Shown here in pieces: positions 23,239-64,000 of a DNA stretch of 64,000 nucleotides. The translations under genes were made by a program, and so were the position numbers. The notes beneath the pieces are model-generated. The model was not told the DNA's origin, did no database searches, and saw nothing but the letters and a program-made list of their open reading frames with translations. Origin of the DNA: Oryzias latipes (Eukaryota; Chordata; Actinopteri; Beloniformes; Adrianichthyidae); assembly GCF_002234675.1 (NCBI RefSeq), contig NC_019873.2, forward strand, positions 10,007,158 to 10,071,157, in the 5' to 3' direction. Position 1 is the first letter of the stretch. Every line of letters begins with the position of its first letter.

Positions 23239-26200
23239 TGACATAGCTGCCATCAAACAGCTGCTGATTGGTCCAGATTCTAACCAATCAAATCGCCATA
23301 TTTACTTAACATGGCGTCTGCTATCGAGGCTCAGACGCCGAAACAGGTTTTTTTGCCCTTGAGTTTGTCTCTTTGGCTAAAGAAAAACTCTTTTCTTTTC
23401 TTTTTTTTTTTTTGAAAAATTATTCCTAATTTCTTTTTGTATTTGGATTTTTTTAGCAATAATTATTTTATATTTTGTCAGATTTGTGAATTTTTGGCTG
23501 AGGGAGCAGACAATTATAAGAATAGTGTTCTTCAATTCTGCTCCTTTCCAATCGTGAAAATGTTCAATAATGTGCAACAAACATGTAAACATTTTTGACA
23601 ATCAACTATTTTCATGAAAGGAACAAATAAATAAATGAATGAAAAAAGGATTTCCTGAAACTGTAAATAAACTGTAAAGTTTATCTGCTGACATCACACT
23701 AAATCCACAGCTCTGTGTGTGATCTGTGAAGAGCAAAATATTGGTAAAAAGTTTGATTTTCTTAAAGATGTGTTTGTTAAAACTTAACTAAAACATTTAT
23801 GTAATGCTGCACAAAGGTTTTGGAATAGAATAACAGCAGTAAAAAGTAATAGAACGATGCTTCACCATAAGTAGACCTGATGTATTTAGCAGAATAAGAA
23901 TTTCTAACTTGTAATGTTAATTTTCACAATGTTTCTTTTTTAAGAATTCCTTTGCTTTTGTCCAAAGTAAAAAACAAAATCATTCATTAAAAAAAAAAAA
24001 AATTTATATGAAACATTTTATTCATAAAACAAAACAACAGTTCAGATACAAATCTTAATTGCACTCAAATGTAACTTTAATCTAACTGAGATGTTTTTTT
24101 TCTACTGCAGACATTTTAAACACGCTGGTCACTACACTAACATAAATAAATGCAGAACCCGGTTGGATTCTGGCGCCTGATGGGTTTTACTCAGAAAGAA
24201 ACGGGCCAGAATGATAATATTTTCATTTCGTTTGCAGTGTGGTGGCAGATATGTCACTACAAAAATGAGTCAACAGAACTGGAGCAGAATGGATTAGGAT
24301 GAAGAAGAGCAGAGAGCAGCAGAGCACGAGTTGGCGTTGAAGTATCACTACAATCAGACCTTCGTGTTTGCTTTTACTTTATTTTTTCTTTCTGCTCAGA
24401 TCTTCTAAAAGAAATCAACACTTTTCTGTTCCGTCAACTTAATTTGACAAATTTCCAGACAAATGAGCATTTTTCTCTGGTAAATGCTGCACAAACCTGC
24501 AATCCTAGACCAGTTTTTTTTCACCCTTAACTCAAAATAACTTGGAATTTTAAATGAGCAATTCCATTTGCTATTTGATCATGCAAGTTAAAAATGCATT
24601 TTGCAGTTGATTTCAATAATAAATTCAGGCGTGTACTATGTGAAAATGTATTTTGAAATGTAGAATCGAATATGAAAAATTACAACTTAATATTACAAAT
24701 AAAAATAAACTCATAAATGAAAGCAAAATCAGTTGCATTTTAACCCTTGTGCTATCTTAGATGACCCCACCCTTGCATTGACATGTTCTCCCTACCATGA
24801 CAAAGGTGGATAAAGGTGGAAAGATTTCATGTAATCCATGGACACCAGTGAAGATCACAAATCATTGAAGAAAAAAGGTTCAGAGCACTGTCTTGTGGGT
24901 CTAGATGACCCAACTCCCAATATTAAAGTGCCTAGGATAGCACAAGGGTTACATTGTCATGGGTTATTGGTACCATAATTGAAATGAAAAGGCAAGTTGA
25001 ATTTTGAAAATGCAGCTTCCACATTTAAATTGACGTTTCAACACTAAAAGATGACATTTCAATACATGGTTTGCTTTAAATTCCTTTTAAATTGATTCCA
25101 TTTGAATTTACCGTAGTGTTTTTGTAACAAAATTCACATGACATTGCAAAACAAACTAAAAATGTAAGATTAAATTGTCATTTTTCATCTTGAAATCTAA
25201 ATTACAAAATGGTTACAAGCCTGACTGGCATATTGAAATGTCAATTGAGAATTCCATATATGTAGCTTTGAATTATGGGTGGAAAAAAAACTTCCAACTG
25301 ATCCTTAGAGCAAAGACAGTCACTGATTCTAAGAAATAGAATCAAATAAAGTTATAAAGGTGGAGGCACTTCTCCAGATTATGATCATGTCTCATCCTGA
25401 AGAGGATCCACTAACAGATCAGTTTCACTCAAAACTATGAAGGCAAAGAAATTTCTGTGGATTAAAAAAAAAGATTTGATTGCATTTGTTATAATGAGGA
25501 TAATTTCTAACCGTTTATGTCTTTCAGAGTCCATTAATGAGTCTGAAAGGTCAAAAGTGAGTCATTCAAGGCTCCACAGACGGTTTCTGATTTCAGCTTT
25601 GCTCTCAGGTGAATCCTTCAACTTTGCTGAAAAAGCACATTTTCAAACTGAAGCGACTTTTTAGCTTAAAAGCTTGTAAAAGAAATAATTATACAGTTTT
25701 TAACTACAATACAAAGTTGAAGAAGCTTGCAGAGGATAATAAAAAGTTACACATAAAAATTAAGCAAGAACATTGTTTTGTTTTCTCTCTCTCCGCTGTT
25801 AGAAGGTCTTTTCTTTCCATTGTCACCAGGTGCTGCTTGAAGTTTGACTTCTCTCCAACATGTGGTAGAAAATTGTCTCAAACATTTGCTTTCTTTGAAA
25901 AGAAAATGATTGCACACATTAAAAATAAAATCAGTAATAGATACAAACAGTGATGATGGTCAGATCTCATCATATGTTGTGAATTTAAAAACCTCATTCA
26001 TTTACTGAACATTGTTGTATTGGTGCCCTCTGGCGGTCGGTTTTAAGAACTGCATGCAATTTTTACAGCTCCTGTTTTTGAGAGCTTTTATTTTGGTTAT
26101 TGATTTAAAATCAAAACCTTTCACCAAGAAAATTGTTTTAGAGAATAAATCGACTGAAAAGGTCAATTAAAAAGCTATAAACAGCATAAATCATAGATGT

Positions 26201-28370
26201 ATAACCATGTAAATTCTAAAAAATAAAAGAAGATGATGTCAGCTGTTAAAGGATTTCTGACATTGTGAACTGCACGATAGTAATGCAGATATTGTTTTTC
26301 TTTTAAATAGAGTAACAAATACTTCATGTTATAGCTAAAACAAATTCATGAAAAGAAAAAAAAATTGGGAATAAATATAGGAGTGAACGTACAAAAATCA
26401 CCTGAGACAAGCTTAAAACCTCCTCTTGTTCAGTGATGTGTGAAGGTTTTCATGGAGCCGATGTTCTCGGGACATAAATCCCTGCAGATTCAGATGAAAC
26501 TGCTTCATCTGGACTTTGTAATTCTTGTGGTAAAAACTTTCTCTTCAGTGGATTTGTTCCCCCAAAGAGGCACAGACGCCCCTGCTCTAATGTTGATGAC
26601 TGATAATCGCCCTTTATCTGCTGTCACATACGTGGATAGTCCCGCCCCCTCCCAGCACGCCGTTAAGCTCACGTGACGGGGTCAGGGAGTCATTTTTTAT
26701 GGAATAAGTCAATGAGAGCTACCAGTAAAATGATCTACATGTGCTTGGTTTTTCAGCTTTGACTCACTTGGACTCTTTCATTGCTCTGCCTCAGAAGTTT
26801 CCATAAGTACAGATGTAAATGAGATGTCTTATATTTAGTGAGGCTGAGTAACTGAATCTGTCAGTGGAGCTTCAGGTTCCTGCTCCTCTGCTGCCTGAGC
26901 TGCTTCTGGCCCAGGCTCGCCTCCAGACGCCGCTGAAGAAACGCTCAGTCTTCAAATACAGCTTCATACAAAGAGGTGGTTCAATAAACGTGTAAAAAGA
27001 ACAGATTTTCAGAAAAGTAAATGGATCTTCAATTAGACTAGTTATTGTTCCTGCTGTGTTCTATCAGTTTGGATTTAATACATCTTTAAAATAATTTGCT
27101 GCTCATTTTCCAAGAGATTTTTGATCCTTTTTCTTTCTTACTTTAAAAACAGAAAACCCTTAATCCCCCATTAGGACACATCTAAGATCCAACTACAAAA
27201 CATCAGAACCAAAAAAAGAGGAAATATGCACAAATTGTCAGACTGTTTAAAAAATTACATGGTTATAAATAAATGGTACGCTTATAAATTCAAATCTTTA
27301 AAAATGAATACTTTTTAGTCAATAGCAGAATGCTAAAAAAATACATATTTACTCATTCTGAGTACAATTTGAGTAAAGTTTAAGATAACGAAGTGCAAGA
27401 AGAAGAAAACTCTTCCTTATTTTAACCATGAATGCATAACTAGAGTTCTAAGAATATAAGGACCTAATTTAAGAAAAATGATCAAAAAGTAAAAACATTT
27501 CCTGATTCTGAGTCCCAAATTTGTTCTTTAAGGCCTGAAACTTTGAGTATTTTTATTCAATTTGATATGGTCATGTTTTTAAAATGTTGTAACAGTATTA
27601 CCGTAATGAAAAATATTTTTATAGTGCTTAAAAAGCTCTTGTAGTCTGGTAAATATCAACAATTCTCATTTAAAGTTGTAAAAATGTGATATTTAACAAA
27701 TAAAATGGAGATTTCTATTTAAAACTTAATAGCCTCAAAAATAATGTTACATTTTTCACATAAAAAGCTTTTTAAACCCCAGGCTGTGAAAATACTTAAA
27801 GACATGTAAAACATGTCATATTTAATAAATTAAACAGGAAAATGTTATATAAAACTTGACTAAGCTCTAAAAACTGTTGTGTTTTTAATAGAGGAGGCAT
27901 GCAAAACCCCAAATTGTGTATAGAAATGTGGGGAAACACCTTTTTTATTACTTTACAATACAAATAAAAACATTTTCAAGAATTTTTTGAATATTTGTAA
28001 CATGTGGAAGTCACTGTTTAATGGTGACATGTTCCTCAAACAGCTTTGTTTTATTTCCTGTCTGCCTTTCTAAGAGAAAAACTCCCTCCAGTTTGGTGTT
28101 TGCGGATGTCCTGCTTTTGAAATATTTTAAGAACTTGAGGAGCACAAGTGTCAGGATTACAAGTTACATGATACTTTGAGTACTGCTCTAATATGCGAGC
28201 AAACGCGACAACAGTGATGCAACACAACTGTTGTTTAAGTGAAATAAAGCGTGTCACAAAGTCTGAACAAAAACAAGAAGTCAGGTTTTGTACTTTTGTG
28301 AAATACTTGGGTATTTCATCAACCAGAGTAAATAGGGGTAACAGTTTTAGAGAACTTTAACAGCTCCTCC
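23239..28370. other. AT-rich intergenic spacer
   Basis: About 5.1 kb between the hAT-like element and the rtn4 promoter. It is AT-rich with short non-overlapping frames only and no RNA gene signature. The only clear element is the piggyBac-like MITE at 24739-24952. Distal enhancers could be present but cannot be recognised from one sequence. Confidence 0.6.
24739..24952 (-). repeat. piggyBac-like MITE, copy 3 (inverted)
   Basis: Starts TTAACCCTTGTGCTATC and ends GATAGCACAAGGGTTA. The interior is the reverse complement of the 1759 copy, including 'tagatgaccc' and 'cttcaatgatttgtgatc' read on the minus strand. The left TTAA is intact and the right one has become TTAC. Confidence 0.8.
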
Positions 28371-28724
28371 CACATTTATGCAGTTCACATTCGCCACGCC
28401 CCTCTTTGTCTGCTCTGATTGGCTACGGACCATGTCACTCACGGGTCAGGCTTCAGGTCATTGGTCAGCGGGGATCCCACTTCTCAACCTGGGCGCTTCC
28501 ATCTGAGACTCGGGTCCGACGCCGTGGCTGTTGTGGCGTGGCGCACTTTTTCTGAAACCAGTCCGGTATTTTTTTTTTTAACACAAAAGATTTACCGGAG
28601 GGACTCACCGGAGCGGGCCTTTATTTTCCTCCGTGAAACTTTGTGACGGGAAGCGCTGGAACCGGGTCACTGCCGCGACGGAAAGTTTGAATCCGACTGA
28701 AAACTATTTTAGGAGGAAGGAGTC
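28371..28724 (+). promoter_or_regulatory. Probable promoter and 5' UTR of the long rtn4 transcripts
   Basis: The sequence turns CpG-rich. There is a GC-box-like CCACGCCCCTC at 28393-28404 and an inverted CCAAT box in TCTGATTGGCTAC near 28415-28427. No TATA box is obvious. An in-frame TAG at 28710-28712 lies just upstream of the ATG at 28725, which fixes that ATG as the first in its frame. The transcription start itself is not determined. Confidence 0.6.
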
Positions 28725-55807
<27,083 letters not shown>

Positions 55808-56780
55808 AGAAAAGCAAAGTCAAAGTTTGGATTCTGGAAGTTCGGATCGGGATGGTTTGATGGAAGGAGGGGGGGAGGGAGGGGGGCAGGGAGAGAGGAG
55901 GTGTGTCGGACATGAAGGAAGGCTGGAGGAGGGAGGGGTCTGGCGAGGACGCGGCCCTTCTTAATGTATTTGTCCGAATAAAAACAGATTTTTTTCCAGT
56001 TCAGAATTCCTTTTTTCGTGCGTATATTTCCTGGATCGGTCCGGACTGCGAGCTCGGCTCGTCGGCGTTCGTCTCCCCGGTTTATTTTTTGAAGCTTTGA
56101 GATGTTTTCAGTGAGGTGCCAGCACCCAGATGGGTGTTTTAGACTTGAATAACCCCTGCCCACCCAGTGCATTGTGGGAGGTCAGGATCTCCTCCAGCCG
56201 GATTTTTTTTTCTTCCTTTTCCCGCTCGTGAACAGTAGCGAGGAAGATGAGCTCCTCGCTACGTTTATCCTAGGAATGTTTTTAGCTGTATCGTGATTTT
56301 TGTTTTTCTTTTTTTTTCTCTTCCTTCTCTGATCGTACCTGAAGCGTCGAGCTCGTTTTCCTCGGGGATCTGGTCGTGCCCCCACGTCTGAGGAGGGGGG
56401 AGGGGGGTGGGGCTGTACTAAAAATCTTCATCGCTTCTGAGTAACTGTAGCTAGAAACATCTAGGAATCTTTCAGCAGACAAAACTCATTAACCACATGA
56501 ACGTCGTTTACACTCTTCATCGGAACATGTGTATTATTCTTCAGCAGGCGGAGGGAAAACAAGCGTGCGCGTGGAGCCCACGTCTTCTTGACGCTGCCGC
56601 TCCATGTGACTTTGGAAAACTCTTCAAGCATTTGTTTGTAATGCAAGTTTAATTGTGAATGATCAACTTCTTCATACTTCAATTGTGACGATGAAAAGCT
56701 CCCAGCTGGGAGTCGTGTTTGTGGAATGCATTGTGAGATGTAAACAGTTATCAATAAAGCTTCTAGACGAAGACGGCCCC
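55808..56780 (+). other. rtn4 3' UTR
   Basis: Non-coding after the TGA. An AATAAA lies early at 55977-55982 (in TGTCCGAATAAAAAC) and another at 56753-56758 (TTATCAATAAAGC). The second gives a UTR of about 970 nt, and the first a short form of about 190 nt. Both are plausible alternative poly(A) sites. Contains a G/A-rich stretch 55864-55935. Confidence 0.65.
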
Positions 56781-56847
56781 GCCTCCTCGTTCCTGTCAAT
56801 CAAGTTCAGAAATATTGACGTGAAGAAATACCATCAACTGGTCATGA

Positions 56848-57150
56848 GAACCGGGCAGAGTGACCCCTCCCCGTTGACGTTCCAAACAGGAAGTACCTGC
56901 TGGCTCCAAGAAATTCCCATAGAATAAACAGTAACTCAGTCAATCTATTGGTCAGAATAACCATTCTTACTGAAAACATTTTTTATAACATGTTCTCGAT
57001 TTTCTTTATTTCAAGTCATAAGCTGACCAGATGCCTCAAACGTATGTGTTGAATGTTGCAAACGTTTAATAGATTTTGTGTAGCCTGCTTCCAGGTGGTC
57101 GGGGTGTGGACTTCCAACAAGCTCACTCCTGAATTCAGTTTTCATGTCCT
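56848..57150 (+). repeat. MITE family B, partial copy
   Basis: Contains 'gagtgacccctccccgttg', 'ccaaacaggaagtacctgct', 'ggtcagaataaccattctta' and 'acttccaacaagctcactcc', the family B inner blocks in order. Both termini are eroded. Downstream of the distal rtn4 poly(A) signal. Confidence 0.7.
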
Positions 57151-57326
57151 CCTGACCACCAGCATGGTAAATGAGCCATCACCTCCAAAACATGAGGGCT
57201 TTTCCAAATGTGAAGGGGTGGGGCTCCGGGAATTGTAGTGATTGGACTTTTTAAAAAAGTTTAGACAAAATGTGTGTCCTCTGGTAGTTAGGACGGTATT
57301 AAGCCAATGGATCAAACATGAGATGT

Positions 57327-57494
57327 TTAACCCTTGTGCTATCCTAGGCACTTAACCTTTTTTCTTCAATGATTTGTGATCTTCACTGGTGTCCATGGAT
57401 TACATGAAATCTTTCCACCTTTATCCACCTTTGTCATGGTAGGGAGAACGCGTCAATGGAAGGGTGGGGTCATCTAAGATAGCACAAGGGTTAA
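57327..57494 (+). repeat. piggyBac-like MITE, copy 4 with intact TTAA duplication
   Basis: TTAA at 57327-57330 followed by CCCTTGTGCTATCCTAGG; the right end GATAGCACAAGGG is followed by TTAA at 57491-57494. This is the copy that best shows the TTAA target duplication. It lacks an internal segment present in the 1759 copy (deletion after 'ggcactt'). Confidence 0.85.
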
Positions 57495-58332
57495 TGCATC
57501 AAGCAGCTGTTGATCAAATAAAACAGTAAAGCCTCATGGATGCCAGATCTGAATGAGATCCAGATGTAGAACTCAGCGCTTCAGAAAAAGTAAGAAGCAA
57601 TCCTAGTTTACCAAATGGCAACCTTTGGTTCCCTGTAGGAGCGTTTGGCATCCAACACCTTCAGACGAGTTCTGCAGAACTCTTTCCCACAGAGAGATGT
57701 AAACGGGTGTGTGACGAGTCAGATTTATTCTTCACAAACGGACACGTTTCACAACAGCTAATATTCATCGCAGAAATCATCCACACGTCACATCAGGCAG
57801 AAATGACACCAATATGTTCCTTTAAATATTCTTTTACCATCAAAGCTTTGGGTGTTTTTCCAAACAAAAAGCAGCAGCAAAGCAAAACACGTTCTTTTTT
57901 TCCGTTCATCCAAGATGAACAATCTCTCTTTGTAGCACCAGACAGAGTACAACATAAGTCCAAGAATGGCTTCCAAATAAAAGAACCAATTGAAAATACA
58001 GAGTATGAAATCCCCCACAGCTCGGAGGTAAATTAGGAAACGAGGAGAACGATTCAAAAAGGCACTTCTGTCTGACGATGATCAGATGCAGCAGTTCTCC
58101 AGCAGAGGGAGCTGCAGATTTGCTTTCGACAGTTCAGGAAGTTTCTGGAAACATGAAGCTAAAACAGTCAGAGCTAACTTTTTTTCTTTTGTCAATGAAG
58201 ATGCTGTTTTCATCAAACACAGATCAACTTTTCTGAGGCAGCCGGATCAGTCCGTCTTCAGTGTTGGCGGGTCGTCCGGTGAAACTTCTGGATTCTTTCT
58301 AGGGAAGCGGGAGTTTCAGAGGTTTTCAGATG

Positions 58333-58529
58333 AACCCTTGTGCTATCCTATGGGGTCCAGATGACCCCACCCTTACATTGACGTGTTATCCTTACTATGA
58401 TAAAGGTGGAGAGGATTTCATGTAATCCATGGACACCAGTGAAGATCACATATCATTGAAGAAAAAGGTTCAGCGCACTGTCTAGTGGGTCTAGATGACC
58501 CCACTCCCAATGTTAAAGCACAAGGGTTA
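58333..58529 (-). repeat. piggyBac-like MITE, copy 5 (inverted)
   Basis: Left AACCCTTGTGCTATCC and right AGCACAAGGGTTA. The central block is the reverse of copy 1, with 'tagtgggtctagatgaccc' near the right end. The outer TTAA sites are degraded. Confidence 0.8.
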
Positions 58530-58669
58530 CATGAACTGGACCTGCAGGTGAAAGCTCAAGAGGGTTTTTTTAATCAAACAAAATATAAAAGTTACATCTA
58601 TATAAAATTCCAATAGTAAAAAAATATGTATATATTTTTTAAAGTATATTTTGTATCTTAAAACTACAT

Positions 58670-58675
58670 TTTATT
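58670..58675 (-). terminator. Possible eml6 poly(A) signal
   Basis: Plus-strand TTTATT at 58670-58675 is AATAAA on the minus strand, about 550 bases past the eml6 stop. It is the first canonical hexamer I noticed downstream of the stop. Cleavage site not determined. Confidence 0.4.
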
Positions 58676-59228
58676 AAAAGTAAATATGAAAATGGGAGTT
58701 TAATCCAGATTCTGGTTGGATTTGTAGAAAACAGCATCTTCTGGAGAATTTTCTAAAAAGCTATGGTAGCAGGAGAGGATGGGAAGTGTCCTTAATATCT
58801 GTTTTTTTCCCCCGCATGATCCTGAAAGGCCTTTCAGGGTTCAGGGAGCTGCTCTTGCTTTCTCGCCGTCTGGATAGCGGTGAGGCCTGCGTGTGATGGG
58901 TGGGGTCCGCTGTGTGCTTGTGGAATAGCAAACTAAAGGAACAGATTTGTAAACAGTAAAGACACAAAGTGTTGAGGTGAGCGCTCGTGTTGGCGCCCCA
59001 CTGTGAAGGCCTGTTTGAAGGTCAGAGTGTGCAGGGGTAGATCCGCGTCATCTCCAGCCCTTCCCTCTGGGGGGGCGCTGCAGTTTCCCCGCTCTGTCAA
59101 AGTTGAAGCCCCCGGAGTGGGTTGTAAACATTTTCTCAGGCCGTTTGTGTTTGTTAAACCGTGGAGGCTCTTTGTGATGACTCTCATTCCGCTTGGCGGT
59201 GCTGTTAAGGCGCTTCGGGTCTCAGTGT

Positions 59229-63187
<3,959 letters not shown>

Positions 63188-63511
63188 CTAGAATGGAGCG
63201 GAGACCCAAACCCAACTGTTAATCTGACCCGCTTCCCCAATACAGACACTCAACTTCTTCCTTGTCCTCAAATGACATCTTTGCTTTTAAAAAAATGCCG
63301 CTGCCAACAATCAGTGTTTGCTTCATTTCAGTGCAGTTATGTTGAAGGTAGTAGTTTTTCTCTAAGTTTAGCATAATTTGTGATAATGTAATCTGTTTGT
63401 TAAAATAAACTCAAGATAATCTGGTTTACTAGAATGAGATGGACTGAAATAATCTTGAATTATTTGGCCCACAACAACTGCAAATTTTATTTATTTTTCT
63501 GATTTCTTTGA

Positions 63512-64000
63512 TAAAGACCCACCCTGATGAAAGGAGTGTTTTTGGTGTTTTTAACATGTCCTTGTGGCGTTTTTCTGATGATGGAGGACATGCATAAATT
63601 AAACTTAAAGTAGCATTTCTGAGTATTTCTTTATTTAAATGATTATGAATCAGGAGCAGACGAAAAACATGCAGTTTAAAAAAGATTTTATTTATTACAT
63701 AGAAAATACATTGGGCGCGGCCACAAGCTCCCTGCACCACTCCATTCTGATGCATCTATTTGTAGACAACTAGATCCGTGCACATCTTTATTTTCTTCGT
63801 CTGAGCTGGAATCTGGCTCAAAACTGTACGACTGGATGGCTCCAGTCTTGCTCGGCATTTTTGTTGCACTGGAGAGCCTGTAAATGGAGAGCAGGGGAAG
63901 GGGCAGCCAAACCTGCCAATAGTCTCACCCATAACTCAGAGGCGAACTTCTAATTAACTACTGCTATGTTCTAGAATACATCATAACTTTATTGATTTTG
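63512..64000 (-). repeat. Dispersed repeat family A, copy 8 (runs off the window)
   Basis: Left edge 'aaagacccaccctgatgaaa' at 63514. Includes 'tttttaacatgtccttgtgg', 'cactccattctgatgcatct' and 'tctgagctggaatctggct'. On the minus strand the frame ATKMPSKTGAIQSYS then FEPDSSSDEENK is readable at about 63848-63790. The right end lies beyond 64000. Upstream of the last eml6 exon seen here, presumably in the next intron. Confidence 0.7.

Larger units (their letters stand above)
56781..59228. other. Convergent spacer between rtn4 and eml6
   Basis: Holds a family B repeat (56848-57150), two piggyBac-like MITEs (57327-57494 and 58333-58529), and AT-rich sequence with the likely eml6 poly(A) signal (minus-strand AATAAA at 58675-58670). 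Open frames such as 57707-58036 lack splice context and similarity. No other gene seen. Confidence 0.6.

Noticed and set aside
57707..58364. Frames in the rtn4/eml6 spacer
   Set aside because: No similarity, no splice logic and AT-rich codon use typical of non-coding DNA.

Overview
This window is vertebrate nuclear DNA, most likely from a ray-finned (teleost) fish. Coding sequence is split into many small exons with GT-AG splice sites, UTRs are AT-rich, and introns and spacers carry fish-type repeats: Tc1, an L2-like LINE, hAT, piggyBac-like and Tigger-like elements, and (AT)n or G-run microsatellites. The small intron sizes and the repeat set would suit a medaka-like genome, but that is only an impression. 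No prokaryotic genes, CRISPR arrays or recognisable tRNA/rRNA genes were seen.

Layout. (1) Bases 1-21424, plus strand: the 3' part of an ANKRD26-family gene, 22 exons and about 1514 codons in the window, coding for an acidic linker followed by a long coiled coil and a DUF3496-like end. The ankyrin repeats would lie before base 1. (2) 21425-28724: spacer with a complete hAT-like element and a piggyBac-like MITE, then a CpG-rich promoter. (3) 28725-55807, plus strand: a reticulon-4 gene (Nogo; teleost rtn4/rtn4a). I resolved nine exons for the long form (1043 codons), a form skipping the big exon (431) and two internal first exons giving short forms (206 and 193 residues). Every junction into the reticulon domain is in phase 1, so all N-termini fit one shared domain. 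(4) 55808-59228: long rtn4 3' UTR and a repeat-filled convergent spacer. (5) 59229-63187, minus strand: the last nine exons (393 codons) of an EML-family WD40 gene, called eml6 because it lies tail-to-tail with RTN4, as EML6 does in mammals.

The exon models close arithmetically: ANKRD26-like 4545 nt, rtn4 long form 3132 nt and eml6 segment 1182 nt are all divisible by three and end at a stop codon. The three genes do not form a pathway. ANKRD26 is a centriolar/cilium-associated coiled-coil protein, RTN4 shapes ER tubules and EML6 is a microtubule-binding beta-propeller protein.

The most interesting observation is that the 612-codon rtn4 exon seems to share short co-linear motifs (NPF, TPDLVQ, LPDI, IDEF) with the mammalian Nogo-A-specific exon, although fish are usually said to lack Nogo-A. 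I found no convincing previously unknown multi-gene system here.
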